Origin: an uncultured Clostridia bacterium
GTDB lineage: Bacteria > Bacillota > Clostridia > Monoglobales > Monoglobaceae
Assembly (NCBI GenBank): GCA_947625905.1
Contig: CANQQJ010000032.1
Coordinates: 1 to 41,451 of the forward strand
DNA length: 41,451 nucleotides
Direction of reading: 5' to 3'
Shown here: one piece after another, positions 15,541 to 23,514 of the stretch
Numbering within the stretch: position 1 is the first letter of the stretch
Layout of the letters: each line of letters starts with the position of its first letter
Notes under the pieces: model-generated
The model's input: the letters and a program-made list of their open reading frames with translations, nothing else
The model's database searches: none
Told to the model about the DNA's origin: nothing
Made by a program: the position numbers and the translations under genes

Positions 15541-16881
15541 TCAGATTTTTTTGGTTTCCCAGCGGCCGGAACAATAGCGGATCAAATGAGACGCCGCGAG
15601 CAGCGTCTGAGCCAAAAGCGTTCCGGTCCATATTCCGTATATGCCGATATGGAACACCAGCACAAACAATGAATCTATGGCAATATTGAACACGCCGAAC
15701 ACAGCCGTCGAGGAAATCAGCGTATAGCGAATGTCTCCGCAGCCGCGCAGCGTGCCGCTGAATATGATCTGCACGATTTGTATCGGCACAATGACCGCGA
15801 TAATGCGGGATATTTTCGCGCCGATACCAAGCACGGACGCCTCGGAAAAATAAATGCCGAAGAAATCATCACCGAACAGCAGAATGAGCCCCGAAACAGT
15901 GATGCCCAGCGCAAGCCCCACAAGCTGGCAGCGGATGGTATACCGCCTCGCCAGAGGAATATCCTTGCTTCCCATCGCGTTTCCCGCCAGCGTAACGGCG
16001 GCTGTCTGCATACCCAAGCCAAAGGCAAAGGCAAGATTCAAAAGCGACATTCCCACCTGGTGCGCCGCGAACGCGTCCGTTCCGGTCTTTGCAGCGAGAA
16101 CGCCGATATAGAGAAAAGCAAAGCGCTTCAGTATATCCTCGGACATGGTGTTAGCGCCCATATTAATTGTCGCCGCGGCCGCGGCCTTGGAAATTCGGCG
16201 TCCGCGCGCAAATAATAATTTCCCGAGCGTTATATAATTTTTCTTTGAGATCAGCGAGCACAGAGCGATGCCGAAGGATACGGCATAGCCTGTTACCGTG
16301 GCGATCGCGGCTCCCGCCACTCCCAGCCTCGGCATACCGAAATGCCCGTAGATCAGGCAGTAATTCAGAACCACATTGACCGCGGTTCCGGCAGCGTTGG
16401 AGATCATGGCGATGCGCGTATTTTCGCAGCCCCGTTGTATCGCGTTGAGCATCATCGTCAGCGAATTGAAAACCAGGCCGCCCAGCACAACGCTGAAATA
16501 GATCGCCGCCGCGTCCTTCGTTTCCGCGTTTCCGCCGCAGAACATGATGATCTGTTTGCTAAACAGCACGCAGCCGGCTCCCACCAGCAGCGAATAGACC
16601 GCCGCAATCAAAATCGCGAAGCGTGCTATTCCGTGCGCCTCCGCTTTATTGTTTTCTCCGCGCCTCCTGGCGATCAACGCTCCGACCGTTGAGTTCAGCG
16701 CGAAGATCGGCGCCATCAGAAAATACATCGGCTGAGCCGTCAGTCCCACCGCCGCCACAGCCGAAGTGCCGAGGGCCGACAGCATATATGTATCGATCAT
16801 CTGCGCGAGAACCGTGAATACGCTCTCAAAAACCGTCGGCCACGCCAGCTTAAACGTCTTTTTCAGTGTGTCATCCTTCAT
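15541..16881 (-). CDS. MATE-family efflux transporter, first gene of the Cas10-like operon
   Basis: A 446-residue polytopic membrane protein with about twelve hydrophobic helices in two six-helix halves, a normal length for the multidrug and toxic compound extrusion family. The N-terminal FKLAWPTVFESVFTVLAQMID and LSALGTSAVAAVGLT stretches and the second-half FAAHQVGMSLLNLAFAFGLG are family hallmarks. Such proteins export organic cations or other compounds using a Na+ or H+ gradient. AGGTGGG lies upstream of the ATG. It ends 21 bases before the CARF-like gene, so co-transcription is expected. Whether it is a working part of the type III-like system (for example a membrane effector or an exporter of the signal) or merely the gene whose promoter is shared cannot be decided from sequence. 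Confidence 0.9.
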   Translation of the reverse strand: MKDDTLKKTFKLAWPTVFESVFTVLAQMIDTYMLSALGTSAVAAVGLTAQPMYFLMAPIFALNSTVGALIARRRGENNKAEAHGIARFAILIAAVYSLLVGAGCVLFSKQIIMFCGGNAETKDAAAIYFSVVLGGLVFNSLTMMLNAIQRGCENTRIAMISNAAGTAVNVVLNYCLIYGHFGMPRLGVAGAAIATVTGYAVSFGIALCSLISKKNYITLGKLLFARGRRISKAAAAATINMGANTMSEDILKRFAFLYIGVLAAKTGTDAFAAHQVGMSLLNLAFAFGLGMQTAAVTLAGNAMGSKDIPLARRYTIRCQLVGLALGITVSGLILLFGDDFFGIYFSEASVLGIGAKISRIIAVIVPIQIVQIIFSGTLRGCGDIRYTLISSTAVFGVFNIAIDSLFVLVFHIGIYGIWTGTLLAQTLLAASHLIRYCSGRWETKKI

Positions 16882-16925
16882 TATTCAATCCCACCTGTTT
16901 TTATTTTTTCCGCAATATATTATCC

Positions 16926-17320
16926 GATTTCCGCCTCGCCCCTTGGGGAGAGGTGTCAGGCAAAGCCTGACGGAGAGGGGTTTCCCATGCGATTTGGAAC
17001 ACAAACCCCTCTCAGTCTGCTTCGCAGCCAGCTCTCCCCAAGGGGCGAGCCTGTTTTTCTGCCTCCTCCCGGGAGGAGGTGGCGGCGATGAAATCGCCGT
17101 CGGAGGTGGGGACACAGCAATTAGGCATCCCCTCTCAGTCACCTTACAGCGCCGCCTCTCCCCTCATAAATGAAGGGAGCCGCGGGCGGCCGAGGTCGTC
17201 CGCCCCTACGAACGTAGTGATTAGCGATTAGCGAATAGTGATTAGAGCGGGCGGCAGATTGCCGCCCCTACAAATTTCATCACGCCGCATGGGCGGATAT
17301 TATCCGCCCGTTTGGCTCCT
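16926..17320. repeat. Repeat-rich gap upstream of the Cas10-like operon
   Basis: The 696-base gap 16882-17577 has no credible gene. 16926-16982 and 17007-17050 are family A units in opposite orientation (CCCCTTGGGGAGAGG and CTCTCCCCAAGGGG) around a 25-base spacer, giving a large imperfect inverted repeat. 17055-17110 holds CCTCCCGGGAGG plus GGCGATGAAATCGCC; 17182-17211 is family B (GGGCGGCCGAGGTCGTCCGCCC); 17212-17245 is family C (ACGTAGTGATTAGCGATTAG); 17248-17312 holds two more GGGCGG/CCGCCC hairpins. The MATE promoter must lie in or next to this material. The part 17345-17577 is AT-rich promoter DNA for the phosphate transporter. Confidence 0.75.
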
Positions 17321-17466
17321 TCTCAACGGGGGCGGGCACCACAGGGCGCGATGAACTATTAAACTGATTTTAAATTACACCATAAAAAATTGATTTTCAA
17401 CACTTTTGACACGAAACGGCCGTTTTTGAACTTAAAAAGTCGTTAAAAATATATGTAAAATTTATG

Positions 17467-17495
17467 TTGAATATTGAAAAGCCTTATGTTATAAT
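17467..17495 (+). promoter_or_regulatory. Sigma-A promoter of the Na/Pi transporter gene
   Basis: TTGAAT (17467-17472), 17 bases, then TATAAT (17490-17495) with an extended -10 TG at 17487-17488. A second TATAAT lies at 17538-17543, so there may be two start sites. Confidence 0.65.
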
Positions 17496-17510
17496 GGTTC
17501 GGGTGTAAAA

Positions 17511-17543
17511 TTTAAGAAAATTTTAAGACTTTAGCGTTATAAT
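17511..17543 (+). promoter_or_regulatory. Possible PhoP-type direct repeats with a second -10
   Basis: TTTAAGA occurs at 17511-17517 and again exactly 11 bases later at 17522-17528, followed by TATAAT at 17538-17543, with no recognisable -35. Eleven-base-spaced direct repeats in place of a -35 are the usual layout of PhoP-activated promoters in Firmicutes, and the gene downstream is a phosphate transporter. The repeat differs from the Bacillus TTAACA consensus, so this is a suggestion only. Confidence 0.35.
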
Positions 17544-17577
17544 TCAATAAACGATACGCGACACGGGAGAAATATCT

Positions 17578-19335
17578 ATGGACATATTTTCGATCTTAAC
17601 GCTGCTGGGCGGGCTCGCGCTGTTCCTGTTCGGCATGAACTACATGGGCGACAGCCTGAAAAAGCTGTCGGGCAGCAAGCTTGAGACGATCCTCAGCAAA
17701 CTGACGTCAAACAGGTTAAAGGGCTTTCTGCTCGGCTTCGGCGTGACCGCCGTTATCCAGAGCTCGTCCGCCGTTATGGTCATGCTGGTGGGCTTTGTGA
17801 ACTCGGGCATAATGAATCTGGTGCAGACCACCAGCGTGCTGATGGGCGCCAATATCGGAACCACGGTCACGGGCTGGCTGCTGAGCACATCGGGTATCTC
17901 GGGCGGGAACATCCTGCTCAAAATGCTGACCCCGTCCGCGTTCACTCCGGTGTTGGCGGCGGTTGGCCTCTGCCTTAACATGTTTTCAAAATCCGACGCG
18001 AAAAAGAACGTAGGCTCGATCCTGATCGGCTTCGCGGTGCTGATGTTCGGCATGGAAATGATGTCGGACGCCACAGCGGGTCTCCAGGACAGCAAATATT
18101 TTAAGGACACGCTGGTGATGTTCTCGCACCCCCTGACGGGAATCCTGGCGGGAACCTTGTTCACCGCGGTTATACAGTCGTCCTCGGCGTCGGTCGGAAT
18201 ACTCCAGGCGCTGTCGCTGACCAACGCGATACCCGTTTCCACCGCGCTGCCCATTATTCTGGGCATGAACATAGGCGCGGCGCTGCCGCCCGTGCTGTCG
18301 GCCATCAGCGGAAACGCCGACGCGAAACGGGTCGCCGCCTCATGCGTTTACATAAAAATAATCGGCGTTGTGGTTATCGCCGCGCTGTTTTACGCCCTTA
18401 ACGCGGCTTTCGGTTTCGGGTTCATGGACGCGGACTCGTCGGTGTTCTCGATCGCGTTTATACACACCGTGTTCAACATTCTGTCCACCGCCGTGCTGAT
18501 GCCCTTCTGCGGCGCGATCGAGAAGCTTTCGGAAATGACGTTCAAGAAAAAAGGCGAGGAGACGGACCTGTTCGACAGTCTGGACGACAGGTTCCTGAAC
18601 TATCCCGCGTTCGCGGCGGGCAAGACCCGCGAATTGACCGTGGACATGGCGGCGCTGACAAAAACCTCGGTCGGCCGCGCCCTCGAACTGCTCAAGGAAT
18701 ATGACGAGGAAGCTCGGACGCAGATAGTCGATCAGGAGCGCACGATCGACACCTATGAGGACAGGCTGAACGCGTACCTCGCGGCGCTCACCAAGCAGCA
18801 GCTGACAATAGCCGAGAGCACCGAGATAACCACTCTTATCCATATAATCGGCGACGTTGAGAGGATATCCGACTACGCCAGGAGTCTGGCAGGGACCGCG
18901 AAGGAAATGTACAGCCAAAGCATTGAACTTTCGGAGAGCGCGTCAAACGAGATCGTGGTGATCTCAAACGCGATAAACGACATCATGGAGCTGACCGTTA
19001 CGGCCATCAAAAAAAGCGACAGCATCGCGGCGCTCAAGATCGAGCCGCTCAACCGCGTTATAGACGAAATAAGCCACGAAATGAAAAAGAACCACATAAC
19101 GCGGCTCCGGCAAAACGAGTGCAGCACCGAGTTCGGCTTTGTTTTCTCAAATCTTTTGAACTATCTGGGCAAGATCGCCGCCCACTGCTCAAACATCGCC
19201 GTGTATCTGCTGCAGGAGAGAGACAACGTGCTGTTCTCGGCGCATGAGTACAAAGACCGTCTCAGCGGCGACAACGTTGACTACATTCGGGATATCTACG
19301 ACGGATACCGCGAAAAATACACTCTCGCCTATTAA
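17578..19335 (+). CDS. Na/phosphate cotransporter family protein with PhoU-like C-terminus
   Basis: 585 residues. The N-terminal half is the NptA/SLC34-like transporter, with the paired signature QSSSA at residues 61-65 and QSSSAS at 200-205 in two inverted repeats. From about residue 345 to 560 the protein is a helical PhoU-like domain (AALTKTSVGRALEL, ERTIDTYEDRL, IGDVERISDYA). It imports or exports phosphate with sodium at the cytoplasmic membrane, and the PhoU part probably senses phosphate status. GGGAG precedes the ATG. The gene is monocistronic: its terminator at 19349 lies inside the convergent tgt gene, and the two stop codons are only one base apart. Confidence 0.92.
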   Translation: MDIFSILTLLGGLALFLFGMNYMGDSLKKLSGSKLETILSKLTSNRLKGFLLGFGVTAVIQSSSAVMVMLVGFVNSGIMNLVQTTSVLMGANIGTTVTGWLLSTSGISGGNILLKMLTPSAFTPVLAAVGLCLNMFSKSDAKKNVGSILIGFAVLMFGMEMMSDATAGLQDSKYFKDTLVMFSHPLTGILAGTLFTAVIQSSSASVGILQALSLTNAIPVSTALPIILGMNIGAALPPVLSAISGNADAKRVAASCVYIKIIGVVVIAALFYALNAAFGFGFMDADSSVFSIAFIHTVFNILSTAVLMPFCGAIEKLSEMTFKKKGEETDLFDSLDDRFLNYPAFAAGKTRELTVDMAALTKTSVGRALELLKEYDEEARTQIVDQERTIDTYEDRLNAYLAALTKQQLTIAESTEITTLIHIIGDVERISDYARSLAGTAKEMYSQSIELSESASNEIVVISNAINDIMELTVTAIKKSDSIAALKIEPLNRVIDEISHEMKKNHITRLRQNECSTEFGFVFSNLLNYLGKIAAHCSNIAVYLLQERDNVLFSAHEYKDRLSGDNVDYIRDIYDGYREKYTLAY

Positions 19336-19336
19336 A

Positions 19337-20470
<1,134 letters not shown>

Positions 20471-20493
20471 TTACCTCCGATATGTGACCTACC

Positions 20494-20815
20494 TATGCGG
20501 GCGGCCGGGGTCGTCCGCCCCTACGGCATTTTGCGCACTATCGTCGTAGGGGACGACTGCGGCCGGAGCCGCGAAGCGGGTTCGTGGCACAAATGTATTT
20601 CGACAGCAGATATAAACGAGGCCACAAATTATTAACGATTGTCGCTATGAGACCTCGGCGTCCCGCGGGCGGATAATATCCGTCCCTACGAACATAGTGA
20701 TTAGTGATTAGCGAATAGTGATTAGAGCTATGAACGCGGGGATACGCAAATGCTTTTGCCGAATTAATCCCGCGTATTCGCTATTCACTAATTGCTAATC
20801 ACTACGTTCCCTACG
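20494..20815. repeat. Repeat-filled gap between queA and tgt
   Basis: No gene is seen in 20468-20810. 20498-20525 is a family B hairpin (GGGCGGCCGGGGTCGTCCGCCC) followed by CCTACGGCATTTTGCGCA, a tail also seen near 21970. 20665-20690 is GGGCGGATAATATCCGTCCC; 20692-20725 is family C (ATAGTGATTAGTGATTAGCG); 20771-20815 is an inverted family C copy whose ACGTAG supplies the stop codon of queA. Bases 20560-20650 are not recognised. Confidence 0.75.
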
Positions 20816-21836
20816 TTATCATCATCGCGTCGCCGAAGCTGAAAAATCTGTATTTTTCTTTGACGGCGGTCTCGTACGCCTTGAATATATTCTCTTTTCC
20901 CGCGAAGGCCGAGACCAGCATCAGCAGCGTGGATTCCGGCAGGTGGAAATTCGTTATTATCCCGTCGGTTATCTTGAACTTGTACCCCGGATATATGAAG
21001 ATGCTCGTGTCGCCTGTCTCGGGGCGCATGCGACCGCTTTCGTCCGCCGCGGTCTCAAGAGTGCGCACCGAGGTGGTGCCGACGGCTATTATCCTGCCGC
21101 CCGCCTCGCGGGTCTTGTTAATGATCTCCGCCGCCTCGGGCGTGACCTCATAGTGCTCGGTGTGCATGACGTGGTCCTCGACATTCTCGACCGAAACGGG
21201 CCGGAATGTGCCGAGTCCCACATGCAGTGTGAGACAGGCGGTGTTTACGCCCTTTTTCCTTATCTCATCGAGCAGCTCGTTTGTGAAGTGGAGCCCCGCG
21301 GTGGGCGCCGCCGCCGAGCCCTCGATCTTTGAGTAGACTGTCTGGTAGCGCTCCTTGTCCTCGAGCTTTTCTTTTATGTAGGGGGGCAGCGGCATCTCGC
21401 CAAGCGTGTCCAGCAGCTCCTCCCACACGCCGTCGTACTCGAAGCGTACTATCCTGTTGCCGTCGGGCTTGACCTCAATTATCTCGGCCCGCAGCAATCC
21501 GTCGCCGAACACGAACCGAGCGCCCGTCCGCGCCCGCTTTCCGGGCTTTAATATAACGTTCCAGGTGTTTATGTCAAGACGCTTGAGCAGCAGGAACTCG
21601 ATCCTGCCGCCGCTGCCTTCCTTTACGCCGTGAAGGCGCGCGGGAATGACCCGGGTGTTGTTCATAACGAGACAATCGCCCGGGTCCAGATATTCGATTA
21701 TGTCCCTGAAATGACGATGCTCGATTCCGCCGTCGGTTCTGTCGATCACCATCAGGCGGGACGAGCTTCTGTCCTCAAGGGGCCGCTGGGCGATAAGCTC
21801 CTGCGGCAGGTCGTAATAAAAATCTTTTGTTGTCAT
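20811..21836 (-). CDS. queA: S-adenosylmethionine:tRNA ribosyltransferase-isomerase
   Basis: 341 residues, standard length. The enzyme transfers and isomerises the ribosyl part of SAM onto preQ1 at tRNA position 34 to form epoxyqueuosine, the step after Tgt. Family stretches are [13 protein letters not shown] (8-20), [27 protein letters not shown] and VGLGTFRPV. Its final Thr codon and TAG stop (20811-20816) coincide with the ACGTAG edge of a family C repeat. The queuosine pathway is completed by tgt just downstream. Confidence 0.97.
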   Translation of the reverse strand: MTTKDFYYDLPQELIAQRPLEDRSSSRLMVIDRTDGGIEHRHFRDIIEYLDPGDCLVMNNTRVIPARLHGVKEGSGGRIEFLLLKRLDINTWNVILKPGKRARTGARFVFGDGLLRAEIIEVKPDGNRIVRFEYDGVWEELLDTLGEMPLPPYIKEKLEDKERYQTVYSKIEGSAAAPTAGLHFTNELLDEIRKKGVNTACLTLHVGLGTFRPVSVENVEDHVMHTEHYEVTPEAAEIINKTREAGGRIIAVGTTSVRTLETAADESGRMRPETGDTSIFIYPGYKFKITDGIITNFHLPESTLLMLVSAFAGKENIFKAYETAVKEKYRFFSFGDAMMIT

Positions 21837-21872
21837 GTTTTGTGTTTTTTTCCTTGTTCTCGGTTTATATGT

Positions 21873-22078
21873 TAACCCCTCTCCGCCCGCAAGCGGGCAC
21901 CTCTCCCCAAGGGGCGAGGCAGACGGGCGGATAATATCCGCCCGTCGGGACGTCGAGGGCGCCGTCCCCTACGGCATTTTGCACAGTATTATTCTAATCA
22001 CTATTCGCTGATTACTAATCACTATGTTCCCACCTCCGTCAGGCTTCGCCTGACACCTCCTCCCGGGAGGAGGCAAAC
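21873..22078. repeat. Repeat-filled gap between the SpoIID-like gene and queA
   Basis: CCCCTCTCCGCCCGCAAGCGGG and CTCTCCCCAAGGGGCGAG (family A, 21873-21915), GGGCGGATAATATCCGCCC and GGGACGTCGAGGGCGCCGTCCC (family B, 21925-21970), a family C element (21993-22025) and CCTCCCGGGAGG (22057-22074). All three families therefore occur together in 200 bases. Confidence 0.8.
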
Positions 22079-22083
22079 TGTGA

Positions 22084-23484
22084 TTAATAAGCGTTAATTA
22101 TCTCGGTGCCGGTGAAGTAGTGGGTCAGGATGTCGGCGAAGTTATAGCCGCTGTCGGCCATGCCTTTGGCTCCGTACTGGCTCATGCCGACGCCGTGTCC
22201 CCATCCCGTGCCCTTGAACGTGAAGCACGTGTTGGGCGCGGTCTGCTCCTCCGCCGAGTCGGCGTAGGTCTTTTGATAAACTCCGTTGGTGGTGTACAGC
22301 GTGTCACCGCTTACTTGGTTCCTGCCCATATCGCTGAGTATCTCGATCTGTTTGGGTCTGCGGCGGATCAGCTTTTCACCGTCGGTCACGGCTATAGCGG
22401 CTTGGTTCTGGGCCTCGCCGTCGCCCGTGACCGTGAACATCTGGCTCTTTGTCACAGAGCCGAACAGCGTTCGGCACTCCTCGCGCTCCACCGTCTTTAT
22501 GGCTGTGTTGCCCGTGACCCTGAGCTTTATGACCCTGCCCTCGGGCGAATACTCGAGCGCCTCTATCTTCTGCACATCGCCCACCTCGTAGCCTCTGTTG
22601 CGCATGATCGTGGACGCTTCCTCGGCGGTCAGCGTGCCCGACCACACGCCGTTGGGTATGTTCTCGGTGTCCTCAAAGCTGTTGTCGACGCTCACCAGAT
22701 ACGGGACCTCGTTGCCCCAGACGTATTTCACATCCTCGGTGGTCGAGCCCATCGACGACGAGTAGTAGCAGCCGCACAGCTCGCCGTTGTAACCGAGCAC
22801 CATGCCCCGCGTCGCGTCGACCGCGTCGTAGATCGACTCGGCCTCTCTGGACATTCCGGTGTACAACTGGCAGTGTGTGTTGGCGCAGATGTCAAAGCCG
22901 TAGCTTGAGTGCCTGCCTATGTTTTGCAGCGCGTAGTTGCGCGAGCATATCGCCTGAGCCTTGAGCGCCTCAAGGGGCCACGACTCGCTCATCTCGCGGG
23001 ACACCACGCCGTACAGGTACTGGTCAACGTCCACAACGTTTATCGCGGCGAAGTTGTCGCCGTCTTTTATCAGATTAAGGCTGCCGCGGTAGCCGACGCC
23101 CTCAAACGTGAACCGCTCCTCCCAGAAGTCGGTGTAGAACGGGCAGAGTCCGACTCCGCTGTTTCCGCTTTCGGTGTAGAGAGTGTTGCCGTCGGTGTCC
23201 TGCACGACTATACTGTCTCCGCTGCGGCGGATCATGACCGTGTGGTTTTCGATTATTTGCTCCTCAACGAACGTTCGGTCGTCAAATCTTCCCACATAGA
23301 AGCCGCGCTCCGATGTGACCGTGGCGACCGACTTGGCCGACGAGCCGTAGTTCAGGCCCACCTTTAGTATCCGCTGCACCGAGATCTCCGCGTTTGCGGG
23401 ACGGACCTCTATACTCATCAGCGCGAGCGTGAGCGCGAACGCCAAAACCGCGCATATCAAACGGATAACGTGAGTTTTTGTCAT
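22084..23484 (-). CDS. SpoIID/LytB-domain secreted protein
   Basis: 466 residues with a signal peptide or membrane anchor at 5-32 and an extracytoplasmic body. YLYGVVSREMSESWPLEALK (157-175) holds the catalytic Glu164 region of SpoIID-type lytic transglycosylases, which cut peptidoglycan glycan strands at denuded muramic acid. The C-terminal GWGHGVGMSQYGAKG (about 432-446) is the second hallmark. In endospore formers SpoIID acts during engulfment. Here the gene follows glmS by 30 bases rather than lying in a sporulation cluster, so it may be a vegetative LytB-like paralogue. The N-terminal extension (about 35-150) resembles the putative wall-binding part of longer family members. Confidence 0.9.
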   Translation of the reverse strand: MTKTHVIRLICAVLAFALTLALMSIEVRPANAEISVQRILKVGLNYGSSAKSVATVTSERGFYVGRFDDRTFVEEQIIENHTVMIRRSGDSIVVQDTDGNTLYTESGNSGVGLCPFYTDFWEERFTFEGVGYRGSLNLIKDGDNFAAINVVDVDQYLYGVVSREMSESWPLEALKAQAICSRNYALQNIGRHSSYGFDICANTHCQLYTGMSREAESIYDAVDATRGMVLGYNGELCGCYYSSSMGSTTEDVKYVWGNEVPYLVSVDNSFEDTENIPNGVWSGTLTAEEASTIMRNRGYEVGDVQKIEALEYSPEGRVIKLRVTGNTAIKTVEREECRTLFGSVTKSQMFTVTGDGEAQNQAAIAVTDGEKLIRRRPKQIEILSDMGRNQVSGDTLYTTNGVYQKTYADSAEEQTAPNTCFTFKGTGWGHGVGMSQYGAKGMADSGYNFADILTHYFTGTEIINAY

Positions 23485-23514
23485 AATATCACCCCGTTTA
23501 AGCAGTGAACGTTT

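Larger units (their letters stand above)
11000..16881 (-). other. Putative array-less type III-like operon
   Basis: Five genes on the minus strand with junctions of 21 bases, a 17-base overlap, a 13-base overlap and 11 bases, so they are almost certainly one transcript. The order from the promoter side is MATE transporter, duplicated CARF-like protein, Cas10-like polymerase, RAMP (Csx10-like) protein, Csx19-like small protein. Both flanks are repeat-rich intergenic DNA. No CRISPR array, cas6, cas1 or cas2 is present in the window. Grouping these genes into one system is inference from gene spacing plus the known co-occurrence of Cas10, Csx10, Csx19 and CARF-type proteins in subtype III-D loci. 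Confidence 0.75.

Noticed and set aside
16885-17142. 85-residue minus-strand open frame upstream of the MATE gene
   Set aside because: It is translated entirely from family A repeats, is Pro/Gly/Arg-rich, and similar frames arise wherever this repeat occurs.
10777-17577. Possible CRISPR array next to the Cas10-like genes
   Set aside because: Both flanks were read for evenly spaced identical repeats of 25-40 bases. Only irregular hairpin repeats (families A, B and C) are present, with no unique spacers of constant length.
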